This document shows positions 9,416 to 19,110 of a stretch of DNA of 64,000 nt, in pieces (positions within the stretch are counted from its first letter, which is position 1; each line of letters opens with the position of its first letter). Position numbers and translations under genes: made by a program. Under the pieces are notes generated by a model, which saw only the letters and a program-made list of their open reading frames with translations, was not told the DNA's origin and did no database searches. The DNA lies in contig CAYJFA010000003.1 of the NCBI GenBank assembly GCA_964369545.1, positions 1 through 64,000 on the forward strand, read 5' to 3'. Source of the stretch: BNWE01 sp964369545. GTDB taxonomy: Bacteria > Pseudomonadota > Alphaproteobacteria > UBA3830.

Positions 9416-9559
9416 ATGCTCTTTAGAAATCTAAAGTTAGCAATATTTATTGCTATTTTTTCTATCTTAAATGCGGTGTATTCGATGGATCTTTCTTGGG
9501 TTGCTGAAAAATATCGCAAAAATTCAAAGTTAATGAAAAAACTAGAGCCAAAAATTTGA
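9416..9559 (+). CDS. Small secreted peptide, 47 aa, unknown
   Basis: The open frame begins further upstream (9338), but the ATG at 9416 is preceded by TTGGAGGTTTTTA, a strong ribosome binding site, so I take this start. The product has a textbook signal peptide (LKLAIFIAIFSILNAVYS) and a mature part of only about 22 residues, lysine-rich (MDLSWVAEKYRKN). No family is recognised. It could be a secreted peptide, or the N-terminus of a larger gene that lost its 3' part. Confidence 0.45.
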   Translation: MLFRNLKLAIFIAIFSILNAVYSMDLSWVAEKYRKNSKLMKKLEPKI

Positions 9560-9692
9560 TCATGTTACAAAGGCAGTTCAAATCTAAGAGTGCAAGATAC
9601 TTATTTTATGAATCAGATAGGGAGACGTAGCCCAAGATGGATAGAAGGTGAAACAGATCATGCTGCTGCAATTCTTTTTAAGAGATAATTTT

Positions 9693-10301
9693 TTATTGAT
9701 TCACGATAGATATTATTTCTGATTGAACATTGTTTATGCCAAGCATCTTCTCCGAGCTTGTTGGGATTACATATGGAAATGCTGCAACATGTCGCAAAAT
9801 CTGTGATTCAACAATTTTAACTATTTCAGAATTTGCATAAATCTTATCGATTTTGGTCAGAACTATTTGATAAATCACACCGGAATCGTCCAATATATCC
9901 ATGATTTCTTCGTCGTTTGCTTTTATCCCGTGACGTGAATCTATCAGCAGAAAAATTCTTCGTAAGTTCTGGCGGCCACGTAAATAGTCTAAAATCAATC
10001 GATCCCACAGTTTTCTAGTCTTCTTGGATACCGCCGCATAGCCATATCCCGGAAGATCCGCAAGTGAGATTTTATCTTGAATTGTGAAGAAATTAATTTG
10101 CTGAGTTCTTCCCGGCTGTTTTGAAACTCTGGCACAATCACGTTTTCCGACAACTGCGTTTAGTAAAGATGATTTTCCAACATTTGAACGTCCTACAAAC
10201 GCGATTTCTGGCATGAACAAATTATTTGGAATCTGCTCAATGGAAGATGCTCCGGCAATGAATTTACATTCAGAAGTGAACAATCCTTTGAGCGTTGTCA
10301 T
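9693..10301 (-). CDS. engB: Ribosome biogenesis GTPase EngB (YsxC/YihA)
   Basis: A 202-residue GTPase with G1 GRSNVGKS (37-44), G3 DLPGYG (82-87) and G4 TKID (149-152), and the family's KQPGRTQQINFF switch-I segment. EngB acts in late 50S ribosomal subunit assembly. Its ATG overlaps the stop of yidC by four bases, giving the yidC-engB pair that is common in alphaproteobacteria. Complete, normal length. Confidence 0.95.
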   Translation of the reverse strand: MTTLKGLFTSECKFIAGASSIEQIPNNLFMPEIAFVGRSNVGKSSLLNAVVGKRDCARVSKQPGRTQQINFFTIQDKISLADLPGYGYAAVSKKTRKLWDRLILDYLRGRQNLRRIFLLIDSRHGIKANDEEIMDILDDSGVIYQIVLTKIDKIYANSEIVKIVESQILRHVAAFPYVIPTSSEKMLGINNVQSEIISIVNQ

Positions 10302-12007
10302 CCCACTTTTTCTCTTTTATGATGCGCTCTCTTCTCTTCCAATTTAGTTATGTAATACTGCTGCGCTATCGCTAAAATATTGCTGAATGTCCAGTATATC
10401 ACTAATCCTGAAGGAAGCTGAGCGAACATAAACGTAAACATTAGCGGCATGATCAGCATCATATTAGCTTGCGCTGGATCCGTAGGTGTTGGACCGATTT
10501 TCTGTTGCCAAAACATTGAAAGCCCCATCAACAGCGGCCAGATTCCAATTTGCAGAAAACCAGGAAGACTAATAGGTATTAATCCGAACAGGTTAAATAT
10601 CAACATAGGATCTGGCAAGGACAAGTCATGAATCCAAAAAATGAATGGCGCATGCCTCATTTCTATAGAGATATATAAGACTTTATACAAGGCGAATAAA
10701 ACTGGAGATTGCAATAATGTCGGAAGACATCCTCCGACAGGGTTTACACCTTCTTTTTTGTAAATCGCAGATACTTCCTGCCCTAATTTAACCTTATCAT
10801 TGGCGTATTTTTTCTGTAACGCTTGGATTTTCGGCTGAATATCTTTCATTCTATTCATCGAACGATAAGATTTATTGGCTAGTGGGAGCAATAGCAATTT
10901 TATTAGAAGAGTCAGCAGAAGAATACCTAGTCCCATGTTTCCAACAATATCTTTTATAAATGCAAGAGAATAAAGGAGCGGTTTTGTGAGGATATATAGC
11001 CATCCGAAATCCAAAGCCAAATCAAAATGCTTAACACCGAGTTTTTCTTCGTACATATCGAGCGTTTTTATTTCCTTTGCACCGGTAAAAAGATGATACT
11101 TATGTGAGATTTCAGAGGATGGAGTTAATAGTTCTGATTCTCCATGACTTTCTACAGTATAAATGTTCTTATTCAAGTCGGAATAATACTTATAAAATAC
11201 ATTGTTATTTGCGTTTTGTTCTGGGATAAATGCTGCGAGCCAATATTTATTTGTAATTCCAAACCATCCACCACTCGTTTGATGTTTTATTTCGCCCTTT
11301 TTTACAATATCTTCGTAGGAAACCTCCTCTAGTCTTCCATTGAAATACCCGAGCGGACCTTCGTAGGCTGTCCATGCATTCACCGATCCTTTATCGAATT
11401 CACGATATATTTTTGTGGATGAACGCAGAGGAATCGTCGTATTTCCATAATTTTTTACTTTGTCGACGATGGTTATGACGAAATGATCATCTACGGAAAT
11501 TATTCTTTCAAAAAGTAGCCCATTTTGATTGTCCCAAGTTAATGTAATGGGAGAATTTTCTGACAATTTCGTGGAATTTACCTTCCAAACCGTATTCTCA
11601 TCAGGAAGCGGCATATCAAGATTATCTGATACCCAAGTATTGAAGGCGTAATATTTATTATTTTTATCACCAAAAACAGAAACTTTTTCATGGTTTTTAT
11701 CATTTAGATTTTTATCATATTTTTTTAGCAAAATATTGTCGATTTTTACTCCATGAGTTGAAATAACTCCGCTCAAATTTTTGGAATCCAAAAAGATGTC
11801 CTGCGGTTTCTCTATATTTTTCGGTTCTGAAATTATTTTAGTTATAGATTGTTTTGTTTCTATTTTTTTATCTTCAGATGCAATTACGGTTTGATAATTC
11901 GCTATATTTGCTGCATTATTTTGCTTATCAAAAAAATGCGAATATCCAAGCATTATCAATACAGATATTGCAAAAAACATTATTATATTACGCGTTTCTT
12001 CTTTCAT
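10298..12007 (-). CDS. yidC: Membrane protein insertase YidC
   Basis: YidC/Oxa1-family insertase. The open frame can be extended 20 codons upstream, but the ATG at 12007 (MKEETRNIIMFFAISVLIM) gives the usual N-terminus with the first membrane segment directly after the start, so I place it there (569 residues). After the anchor comes the large periplasmic P1 domain (about 60-340) and then the five-helix 60KD_IMP core, with KMKDIQPKIQALQKKYANDK-like coiled cytoplasmic loop and the NPVGGCLPTLLQSPVLFALY block. It inserts membrane proteins with or without SecYEG. Overlaps engB by four bases. Confidence 0.95.
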   Translation of the reverse strand: MKEETRNIIMFFAISVLIMLGYSHFFDKQNNAANIANYQTVIASEDKKIETKQSITKIISEPKNIEKPQDIFLDSKNLSGVISTHGVKIDNILLKKYDKNLNDKNHEKVSVFGDKNNKYYAFNTWVSDNLDMPLPDENTVWKVNSTKLSENSPITLTWDNQNGLLFERIISVDDHFVITIVDKVKNYGNTTIPLRSSTKIYREFDKGSVNAWTAYEGPLGYFNGRLEEVSYEDIVKKGEIKHQTSGGWFGITNKYWLAAFIPEQNANNNVFYKYYSDLNKNIYTVESHGESELLTPSSEISHKYHLFTGAKEIKTLDMYEEKLGVKHFDLALDFGWLYILTKPLLYSLAFIKDIVGNMGLGILLLTLLIKLLLLPLANKSYRSMNRMKDIQPKIQALQKKYANDKVKLGQEVSAIYKKEGVNPVGGCLPTLLQSPVLFALYKVLYISIEMRHAPFIFWIHDLSLPDPMLIFNLFGLIPISLPGFLQIGIWPLLMGLSMFWQQKIGPTPTDPAQANMMLIMPLMFTFMFAQLPSGLVIYWTFSNILAIAQQYYITKLEEKRAHHKREKVG

Positions 12008-12178
12008 AAATTCTCTCGTTATACTAATTCTTTTATAAGCTGACCAATTGTACAGCACTATTCGCATTTTCGAAAGTCTATACGATGAATATAATTTCTA
12101 GAATCTAATTTCACACAAAAATTTGGCAAAATAATTGCAATATGTCAAAACGAGTTTGGTATTATACTTGAAAGGTTT

Positions 12179-12915
12179 ATAATAAAAAAGTTGTTATTTG
12201 TACTTACATTTGTTCCAATAATGGGATTTGCCTCATGTATGAATGGATTTCCAGAACAGCTAAATGGAATTGATCAAGAGAGCTGCAGTTTATCGATCTA
12301 TTGTATCATCGGGAAGTATTAGCACTCCGCAGATCGAGGACGTACAGCGGGATATCACTCAAGAAAATTTTGACGATACAATACGTTATTTTGCCAAAGT
12401 GAGCGATGGCTGGTGCATTCCTAATTTTCCGGAGGGGCTGGACTACTTAAAAGGATATTATGGGAAAATGATCCTTTGATAGCCTTATCTATGATTCATC
12501 ATGGAAATGAGGAGGGTTTTGTAGAAATCGCTGAAGTTGGTGGTATCTATAATTATGCACTAGCGATTATAAATGGTCTTGATGATATTCCTGTAGAGGT
12601 TAGGAAAGAATGATAGAGGGTTTTGTGCAACGGCACCCCGAGTCTATTTTCGTTATTAGTTGGGAAGATAGGATTGTTACTATGGTTGATTACGTGGAAC
12701 AAGAATTACGGTATCCGACTTGGAATGCTGATTCGAAAGATCGACATGAAATATTGCTTCATTTGCATACTCTATTGAAAGAACAAGATGAGAAAACTTT
12801 TCTGGAGCTAACAGCCAAAACACTGCCTTATGTAAAACGCTCTTATCCTTTGTATTATGATCAACATCGTCTGCGTAAAGAACTGAAGCTTAAGGGGATT
12901 GACGTGCCAAATTGA
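12179..12915 (+). pseudogene. Degraded lipoprotein gene, several frameshifts
   Basis: Three overlapping frames read as one broken gene. The first starts with KKLLFVLTFVPIMGFASC, a lipoprotein signal peptide with a lipobox Cys; its start position is ATA rather than ATG (12179-12184), after a fair ribosome binding site GAAAGG. The reading then moves to a second frame (ending GLDYLKGYYG near 12465), back to the first (WENDPLIALSMIHHGNEEG) and finally to the frame starting MIEGFVQRHPESIF (12610-12915), which ends in a basic C-terminus. At least three frame changes plus a lost start codon mark it as dead. I do not recognise the family. Confidence 0.6.
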
Positions 12916-12946
12916 AGTTTTTTGGTAGAAATTATTTGAAAAATAT

Positions 12947-12976
12947 AAAAAAAGAGTCATTTGTGACTCTTTTTTT
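12947..12976 (+). terminator. Intrinsic terminator hairpin
   Basis: A perfect stem of AAAAAAAGAGTCA with its complement around a 4-base loop (TTTG), running directly into a T tract. Because the left arm begins with an A tract it can work in both directions. It lies about 30 bases after the degraded lipoprotein gene and ahead of the thiolase gene. Confidence 0.8.
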
Positions 12977-13124
12977 ATATTTTCTTTGCTGACGCAAAAT
13001 CACTTTACTCAATCCTGTGCTGATCAACATTTTATTCCATTTCCAAGTTTATAGATACAATTGATTTTTTATAAAATTTTTTTTAAAGTAAAATTATATT
13101 AGATGAAACTTTATGGAGTAGTTT

Positions 13125-14294
13125 ATGGATTCCGTTGTAATAGTCGCTGCGGCAAGAACGCCGTTGGGAGCGTTTAATGGTTACTTCAAATCAACTTCCT
13201 GTATAGAATTAGGAAGTAATGTCATAAAAAAGGTATCTGAAAATATACCAGAAAAAATTGATTCGGTTTATATGGGATGTGTCTTATCGGCAGGACTTGG
13301 CCAATCCGCTGCACGTCAAGCGGCAATTTTTGCAGGACTCGAGCACTCTGTTCACTGTGCAACCATAAATAAAATATGTGGTTCCGGTATGGCCACCGTT
13401 ATGATGGCGAGAAACGCGATACTAGTCGGAGAATCAGAGATCGCTATTGCTGGTGGAATGGAAAATATGTCTAACGCCCCATATTTGTTGGAAAAAGCGC
13501 GATTTGGATATCGATTCGGTGATGGAAAAATTATAGATCACATGATTCGAGATGGATTACTGGATGCTTATGAGCAATGTGTAATGGGTGTGTATGCGGA
13601 AAATACAGCAGAAGAATATTCATTCACCAGAGAAGATCAAGATTTATATTCTGAAAAGTCTTTTTTGAAAGCAAGAAAAGCCGTTGAGCAAAATATTTTT
13701 AAAAATGAAATATCTCCGGTTATTTTAAAATCGAAAAAATCAGAAATGAAAATTGATGCAGATGAATCTCCTTTCTCAGTTGATTTATCAAAAATGCCAT
13801 CGCTAAAACCTGCCTTTAAAGAAAACGGCACGATAACTGCAGCTTCCGCAAGTTCTATTTCGGATGGGGCAGCCGCACTTCTTCTAATGAGAGAATCAAA
13901 AGCAAAACAGCTCGGTTTCGTTCCTTTGGTTAGGATTATTGCACAAAGTTGTCATTCACAGTCTCCTAAAGATTTTGCGACCGCGCCGATTGGAGCAATA
14001 GAAGCTGTTTTAGAAAAATCGAATTGGAAAATTTGGGATGTAGATTTGTTTGAAATTAACGAAGCGTTTGCAGTTGTAGCAATGGCTGCGATAAAAAAGT
14101 TTTCGATGGATCCTGAAAAAGTTAATATTTTTGGTGGAGCATGCGCTATAGGACATCCACTCGGAGCCAGCGGGGCTAGAATTATCGTGACACTTTTGAA
14201 CGCAATGAAAACAACGGGAGCGAAAAAGGGGCTTGCAACGCTCTGCGTAGGTGGAGGGGAAGGTGTTGCTATGACGTTTGAATCTATGAGTTAA
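13125..14294 (+). CDS. Acetyl-CoA acetyltransferase (thiolase II)
   Basis: A 389-residue thiolase with all catalytic groups: nucleophilic Cys85 in NKICGSGM, the NEAFAV segment, GHPLGASGAR (catalytic His) and the C-terminal LCVGGGEG (second Cys). It condenses two acetyl-CoA to acetoacetyl-CoA, or the reverse; in bacteria without a full beta-oxidation route this feeds polyhydroxybutyrate or isoprenoid/ketone metabolism. ATG is preceded by TATGGAG. It stands alone, with no phaB or phaC beside it, so the pathway cannot be fixed (atoB/phaA both fit). Confidence 0.92.
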   Translation: MDSVVIVAAARTPLGAFNGYFKSTSCIELGSNVIKKVSENIPEKIDSVYMGCVLSAGLGQSAARQAAIFAGLEHSVHCATINKICGSGMATVMMARNAILVGESEIAIAGGMENMSNAPYLLEKARFGYRFGDGKIIDHMIRDGLLDAYEQCVMGVYAENTAEEYSFTREDQDLYSEKSFLKARKAVEQNIFKNEISPVILKSKKSEMKIDADESPFSVDLSKMPSLKPAFKENGTITAASASSISDGAAALLLMRESKAKQLGFVPLVRIIAQSCHSQSPKDFATAPIGAIEAVLEKSNWKIWDVDLFEINEAFAVVAMAAIKKFSMDPEKVNIFGGACAIGHPLGASGARIIVTLLNAMKTTGAKKGLATLCVGGGEGVAMTFESMS

Positions 14295-14372
14295 TTGATA
14301 TACCTATACACAAAATTTGAAGATTTCTAATATATTGGAAAAACTTCAAGTTGGATTTATATTAAGTATATT

Positions 14373-14813
14373 ATGGAAATAAATATATATCACGTTTTTA
14401 AAGGAAATCTGATCTCATCCGTCATTCGTCTTTTGGAAAAATCATATTTATCTGGAAAGCGATGTATTTTTTATAGTCCGATAGATGATCGTGTAAAAAC
14501 TATCGATAAAGCACTTTGGACTTTTTCTACAAACGCTTTTATTCCGCATGGCGATAAAACAACAGGTTTTGCAGAACAGCAGCCTATCTATTTTACTGAT
14601 TGTATAGAAAATCCAAACAACGCGGATATTTTAGTTATCATGGATACATTTGAATATGAGAATATTGAAGGAAGTTTCAAGAAAATCATGTTTGTTTTTG
14701 AAGATACGGCACAGATAAGTATTGCGGAAGATTTTTATCAAACCTTGAAAAAAGCTGATGAAAATGTAAACTACTGGAAACAATCTCAAAGTGGTTGGGA
14801 AAAGTTAAAATAA
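14373..14813 (+). CDS. holC: DNA polymerase III chi subunit
   Basis: A 146-residue protein of the HolC family: central GKRCIFYSPIDDRVKTIDKA, then LWTFSTNAFIPHG and the FEDTAQISIAEDFYQTLK segment. Chi links the clamp loader (through psi) with single-strand binding protein. In alphaproteobacteria it is shorter and more divergent than in E. coli. The downstream ndk gene follows after 14 bases, so the two are probably co-transcribed. Confidence 0.85.
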   Translation: MEINIYHVFKGNLISSVIRLLEKSYLSGKRCIFYSPIDDRVKTIDKALWTFSTNAFIPHGDKTTGFAEQQPIYFTDCIENPNNADILVIMDTFEYENIEGSFKKIMFVFEDTAQISIAEDFYQTLKKADENVNYWKQSQSGWEKLK

Positions 14814-14827
14814 AAGATGGAGATAAT

Positions 14828-15250
14828 ATGTCTATGCAAAAAACACTTTCTATAATTAAGCCGGATGCAACAAGTAAAAATCTCACTGGAAGTATAAACG
14901 CGCGTTTTGAGCAGGCCGGATTAAGAATAGTTGCGCAAAAAAGATTACATCTTACGAAGTCTCAAGCAGAAAAGTTTTATGAAGTACATAATGACAAAGC
15001 CTTTTACGAAAGTCTATGCGAATTCATGTCTTCAGGGCCAGTTATTGCTCAGGTTTTATGCGGAAAAGATGCTGTTTCAAAAAACAGAGAAATTATGGGG
15101 GCAACCAATCCTGCGAATTCGGAAATTGGCACGATTCGTAGAGATTTTGGAGAAAGCATCGAGCATAATGCGGTTCATGGATCTGACAGCCCAGAAAATG
15201 CTGAAGTAGAAATCTCATTTTTCTTTAGTAAAATGGAAATTATAGAGTAA
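14828..15250 (+). CDS. ndk: Nucleoside diphosphate kinase
   Basis: A 140-residue NDK with the N-terminal TLSIIKPDAT and the catalytic histidine at about residue 117 in NAVHGSDS. An in-frame extension upstream to 14795 exists, but GATGGAGATAAT before the ATG at 14828 is a good ribosome binding site and gives the family's usual N-terminus. The enzyme equilibrates nucleoside di- and triphosphates through a phosphohistidine intermediate. Complete. Confidence 0.96.
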   Translation: MSMQKTLSIIKPDATSKNLTGSINARFEQAGLRIVAQKRLHLTKSQAEKFYEVHNDKAFYESLCEFMSSGPVIAQVLCGKDAVSKNREIMGATNPANSEIGTIRRDFGESIEHNAVHGSDSPENAEVEISFFFSKMEIIE

Positions 15251-15262
15251 TAATCGGACTGT

Positions 15263-15823
15263 ATGAAATATATACTATTTTTATTGTCAGTTATTTGTTT
15301 TTCAGTAGCTCCTGCATTTGCTGTTACCGGTTATTTTATTGTTGAAGAAATAGAAGTAAAGCAGCAGGATAAAAATTCGCTTCTAGCAAAGCAAAAAGCA
15401 TTGTCAATAGCGTCCCGCACAGCGTTTTCTAAATTAATAACAGAGGAGTTGAATCTTGATGAAAAAATTATGGATTCAATCTCGGATAAGCAGATATCAG
15501 ACTGCATCTATGATTATTCCGTAGAGCACGAAAAACACTCGGATTCATTTTATATCGCGGAATTATCTTATAGATTCGATAAAATGTCTGTAAGTAAATT
15601 ATTAAAAACACGAGGAATCGATTGTAATATCGTAGATGAAACTCAAAATAAGCAAAACATAAAACTAGCAATCGATATAAAGGATTATGTTGTAAAAGCA
15701 GGTGATTTAAGAAAAATCAACCATATTGTTGAAGCTTTTTCTGGTGAAATTGTAATCTTTACAATGCAAAAAGATGCCTTAACTGAATTCAGAAAACTAG
15801 GTATTAGGTATGCTGTTATCTAA
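15263..15823 (+). CDS. DUF2066-type exported protein (short form)
   Basis: A 186-residue protein with a signal peptide (ILFLLSVICFSVAPAFA, cleavage after AFA) followed by the VEEIEVKQQDKNSLLAKQKA and ASRTAFSKLI blocks typical of DUF2066. Family members in free-living alphaproteobacteria are usually about twice as long, so this is a reduced version. Function unknown. Its position directly ahead of pgsA, perM and hdaA is a conserved alphaproteobacterial arrangement, which supports the assignment. Its 3' end overlaps pgsA by 14 bases. Confidence 0.65.
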   Translation: MKYILFLLSVICFSVAPAFAVTGYFIVEEIEVKQQDKNSLLAKQKALSIASRTAFSKLITEELNLDEKIMDSISDKQISDCIYDYSVEHEKHSDSFYIAELSYRFDKMSVSKLLKTRGIDCNIVDETQNKQNIKLAIDIKDYVVKAGDLRKINHIVEAFSGEIVIFTMQKDALTEFRKLGIRYAVI

Positions 15824-16370
15824 AAATAACATACCTAATATTTTGTCTTTATCAAGAATTATTTTGGCATTTATTTTTTCTGTTCTTATCTATTATAGAC
15901 TGTCGTTTTATGCTGGAATTGTATTTATAATTGCTGCTTTGAGTGATTTTTTAGATGGATATTTGGCGAGAAAATGGGATGTACAATCATCTTTTGGAAG
16001 TAAAATTGATCCACTAGCCGATAAAATTTTAATGACAGCTTCATATCTATCCCTTTATCTCATTGATTTAATTCCACTATATGTCGCTATTGTAGTTATA
16101 TTACGTGATATTTTTATATTGTTTGTTGTGATTTTATGTGTACATCAAAAAATATCAATAAAAATTAATCCACTATTATTAAGCAAGATAAATACTGCAT
16201 TACAAATTACATATGTCGTTATACTTTTAGCTTGTAAGTGTTTTTTAATAAATGTACCATTATTTGTTGATATATGCTCATTCATCGTTTGTTTATCGAC
16301 ACTTTTTTCAGCTATTGAATACATAAAAAAATATTACTGGATAAAAGATGAGATATGGAAAACTAAATAG
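15810..16370 (+). CDS. pgsA: CDP-alcohol phosphatidyltransferase (PgsA-like)
   Basis: A 186-residue membrane enzyme with the family motif DG-x2-AR-x8-G-x3-D-x3-D (DGYLAR, then FGSKIDPLADK at about 50-72). It probably makes phosphatidylglycerophosphate from CDP-diacylglycerol and glycerol-3-phosphate, though other CDP-alcohol transferases share the motif. Six hydrophobic segments are visible. It overlaps DUF2066 by 14 bases and perM by 23 bases, implying translational coupling. Confidence 0.85.
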   Translation: MLLSKNNIPNILSLSRIILAFIFSVLIYYRLSFYAGIVFIIAALSDFLDGYLARKWDVQSSFGSKIDPLADKILMTASYLSLYLIDLIPLYVAIVVILRDIFILFVVILCVHQKISIKINPLLLSKINTALQITYVVILLACKCFLINVPLFVDICSFIVCLSTLFSAIEYIKKYYWIKDEIWKTK

Positions 16371-17403
16371 CAGATCTATTTTTTGGATATGCATATTTTT
16401 TATATCCACTGTGTTTTTCTTCCTTTTTTCCAATATCTGCTTTCCATTTATATTTGGATTTATCCTTGCATATTTATGTGCGCCAAGTGTAGAAATACTA
16501 TCGAAACATCTTAATAGATCTATCGTAAGCGTATTATTCGTATTGTCCATTGTTGGATTATTGATTTTCGCTGGATTAGAAATCGTGCCAAAATTAAAAG
16601 ACTATCTAGTGTTTTTGAGTAGAAATATTCCGGATTATTATTCTAAGTTCGTTTCGTTTATAAATAAGACATTTTCATCAGTAAGTATTAGTCAACATTA
16701 TATAGATATTTCGAGTGTAAAAATAGAAATACAGCAATATTTAGACAAAAAAGTATATATTTTGGCATCTATAGTAGAGCAAATTGCTTCAAAAAGAGAG
16801 GCTATAGCTTCATTTTTCTCATTTTTCATAATTATGCCAATTTCCTTTTTCTATTTTCTAAAAGATTGGAACCATATGAATGCATATTTTTATAAATGCG
16901 TCCCACATCAACATAGAAAAATATTTTCAGAAATTTCCATAATGATACGAAAAACCTTTAAGAACTTTTTGAATGGACAATTTTATGTTGCCGTTGCTTT
17001 GTCTATATATTATTCAATTTCATTGTTAACTGTTGGAACAGAGCACAATGTATATCTTGGAATTTTATCTGGAATATTATCGTTTATTCCCTTTATAGGA
17101 GCTTTATTTGCTTGCATTTTAGTACTTTTTATTTCGGTTCCCTTTTTAACAATGGCTAAATTTTATATAATAATTACCATATATTTTGTCGGGCAGTTCG
17201 TAGAAGGGTACCTTCTTTATCCAAGATTCGTCGGTAAAAAAACAGGACTGCATCCTTTATGGATACTATTTTCGTTTTTTGCAGGGATAGAACTCAATGG
17301 AATTATTGGGGTTTTAATTGCGATTCCTTCAGCTGCAGTTATCCGGAATTTGATTGGGTTCGCGATACATAAATTTAAGTCAACACAAGCCTATAAGCAG
17401 TAA
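16348..17403 (+). CDS. AI-2E/PerM family membrane transporter
   Basis: A 351-residue polytopic membrane protein of the AI-2E (PerM/TqsA) family with eight hydrophobic segments, the PISFFYFLKDW segment and the C-terminal LYPRFVGKKTGLHPLWILF block that marks the family. Substrates differ across members (signalling molecules, Na+/H+, others) and cannot be read here. It starts inside pgsA, preceded by GGATAAAAG, and is followed 14 bases later by hdaA, so the four genes form one operon. Confidence 0.88.
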   Translation: MRYGKLNSRSIFWICIFFISTVFFFLFSNICFPFIFGFILAYLCAPSVEILSKHLNRSIVSVLFVLSIVGLLIFAGLEIVPKLKDYLVFLSRNIPDYYSKFVSFINKTFSSVSISQHYIDISSVKIEIQQYLDKKVYILASIVEQIASKREAIASFFSFFIIMPISFFYFLKDWNHMNAYFYKCVPHQHRKIFSEISIMIRKTFKNFLNGQFYVAVALSIYYSISLLTVGTEHNVYLGILSGILSFIPFIGALFACILVLFISVPFLTMAKFYIIITIYFVGQFVEGYLLYPRFVGKKTGLHPLWILFSFFAGIELNGIIGVLIAIPSAAVIRNLIGFAIHKFKSTQAYKQ

Positions 17404-17417
17404 ATAAATATTAAAAT

Positions 17418-18098
17418 ATGATTCAAGAAACCTTTGGTTTTCACAAAATAGAGAGCTTAGATTGGAACGATTTCATTGAAAGCGAAGAAAATTGTGAAGC
17501 TATAAAATGTTTAACGCTTTGGCCATCTTCTTGGAATAGCAATGGAATTATTTTATACGGAGAATCCGGTGTAGGAAAAACTCATATCGCTAATTTATGG
17601 GCGCAGACATCCAATGCTGTTTATGTTTTGAAGCCAAGTTTAAATAACGATCCTCGAATTTTATTTGATCCTGGATGCAATTTTGTAATAGATAATTTTG
17701 ATGATTTTTTAAGTATAGGAAATTGTGATTGGATATTTCACTTTTTTAATATAGCAAAAGAGAAAAATCGGTATTTTTTATTGGTAAGTAGGTTCCATCC
17801 ATCTTTATGGAAAATCGAATTAAACGATTTACGCTCAAGATTATTTACACTTCCAGCGATTAATATCAAAAATCCTGGAGATGATCTTTTATTAAAAATA
17901 GCAAAAAAACTATCAAAAGATTTCGAAATTAATATTACAGACGAATCGTTAAAATATATAATGAATTTTATCGATAGGAATGTGATAACAATATCAAAAA
18001 CATTAAAAATCTTGGATAAACTGGCATTACAGAAACAAAAAAGTATTAATATCAACTTTATAAGGAATTATCTGAAAAATTATGAGCAAATCGCTTGA
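17418..18098 (+). CDS. hdaA: HdaA, DnaA-related replication regulator
   Basis: A 226-residue AAA+ protein related to DnaA domain III, with Walker A GESGVGKT (48-55), Walker B region NFVIDNFDDF and the sensor region LNDLRSRLFTLPAI. It lacks the DnaA DNA-binding domain IV. Hda proteins stimulate DnaA-ATP hydrolysis with the sliding clamp to prevent over-initiation; the N-terminal IQETFGF may be the clamp-binding end (inference). Last gene of the DUF2066-pgsA-perM operon; its 3' end overlaps the convergent HAD gene by 41 bases. Confidence 0.88.
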   Translation: MIQETFGFHKIESLDWNDFIESEENCEAIKCLTLWPSSWNSNGIILYGESGVGKTHIANLWAQTSNAVYVLKPSLNNDPRILFDPGCNFVIDNFDDFLSIGNCDWIFHFFNIAKEKNRYFLLVSRFHPSLWKIELNDLRSRLFTLPAINIKNPGDDLLLKIAKKLSKDFEINITDESLKYIMNFIDRNVITISKTLKILDKLALQKQKSININFIRNYLKNYEQIA

Positions 18099-19098
18099 TA
18101 ATATGTTTGGGTTTTACTGATCCGGATATATCGGTCATTTTTGGAGAAATATTATTAAATAAAATATCAAGTTTTTCATTCGTTGTTAGCGATGAATTCA
18201 TTTTATCCAAAAATTCTTCGGAAACTCCGGTCATTGTCATTACGGAATCTACTTCACTAACATTAGCTCCAAGAATATCTGTCCAAGGAGTGTCTCCAAT
18301 CATCGCTATTTTATCGTTTGTTTTGGCATATTGCTTAGCAAATTCAAATATTTCATGATGCGGCTTGCCGAAATATATGACTTTCCCTCCAAGTCTTTCA
18401 TAGTATCTTCCAATGCTTCCCTGTGTAAATATTGGTACTTTTTTTTCGCTGTTATCTACTGATCCATGAGCAAAAATATCGGGATTGGCAACTACAAGCA
18501 CCTTGTTGTTTTTCAGACAATTTTCTAGAGATGCAGCAAATTCAGATGGTCCTCGACGGTCTAAATCATCATGTAAATCATTCCAATTACTATAGACAAC
18601 ATCTTCGATATTTAGCAGATTATTATTTGTATCGAGTAAATTGTCTATTCTGAGGCTTCCATAGGATGCCCTTGGAACTCCTACATATACAAAATCTGCA
18701 TCTTCATATGAATCAGCAGTTGTTATATGGGATCCTGAAAAAATATTACTGTTACCCATAAATATACATTTTACAGTATGTATATCGGATCCAACCATCT
18801 TAGCAAATTCCTGACTTTTGTTTATTATTGTCTGACGTAGAAACTCTCCTGATGTTATAGCCTCATCGTAATGTTCTCCCTCAAATATTCCACGCTGTGC
18901 ATACCCTGTTTTCGCATCCAGTGCTATTTGAGTAGTATTAGATAAAATTACTATTCTTTTTCCTAGATTTTTTATGGTTTTCATAGTAGAAAGCGTATTT
19001 TCAAACAATTTTATGCCATCAAATAGCACACCATATACGTCGACAAAAAATGTATCGTACATATCGATGATTGAAAGAGCATCTTCTTTTATGAGCAT
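18058..19098 (-). CDS. HAD-superfamily class IIA phosphatase (TIGR01459-type)
   Basis: A 346-residue HAD hydrolase. Motif I reads FVDVYGVLFDG, as is usual for this alphaproteobacterial subfamily where the third position is Trp/Tyr rather than Asp-Gly; motif II is VILSNTT and motif III/IV is GKPHHEIF ... MIGDTPWTDILGA. The probable role is dephosphorylation of a sugar phosphate or nucleotide; the substrate is not known. A TTG two codons upstream is an alternative start, but the ATG at 19098 has better spacing from TAAGG. It follows ettA on the same strand. Confidence 0.82.
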   Translation of the reverse strand: MLIKEDALSIIDMYDTFFVDVYGVLFDGIKLFENTLSTMKTIKNLGKRIVILSNTTQIALDAKTGYAQRGIFEGEHYDEAITSGEFLRQTIINKSQEFAKMVGSDIHTVKCIFMGNSNIFSGSHITTADSYEDADFVYVGVPRASYGSLRIDNLLDTNNNLLNIEDVVYSNWNDLHDDLDRRGPSEFAASLENCLKNNKVLVVANPDIFAHGSVDNSEKKVPIFTQGSIGRYYERLGGKVIYFGKPHHEIFEFAKQYAKTNDKIAMIGDTPWTDILGANVSEVDSVMTMTGVSEEFLDKMNSSLTTNEKLDILFNNISPKMTDISGSVKPKHIIKRFAHNFSDNSL

Positions 19099-19110
19099 AA
19101 CCAATAAACC

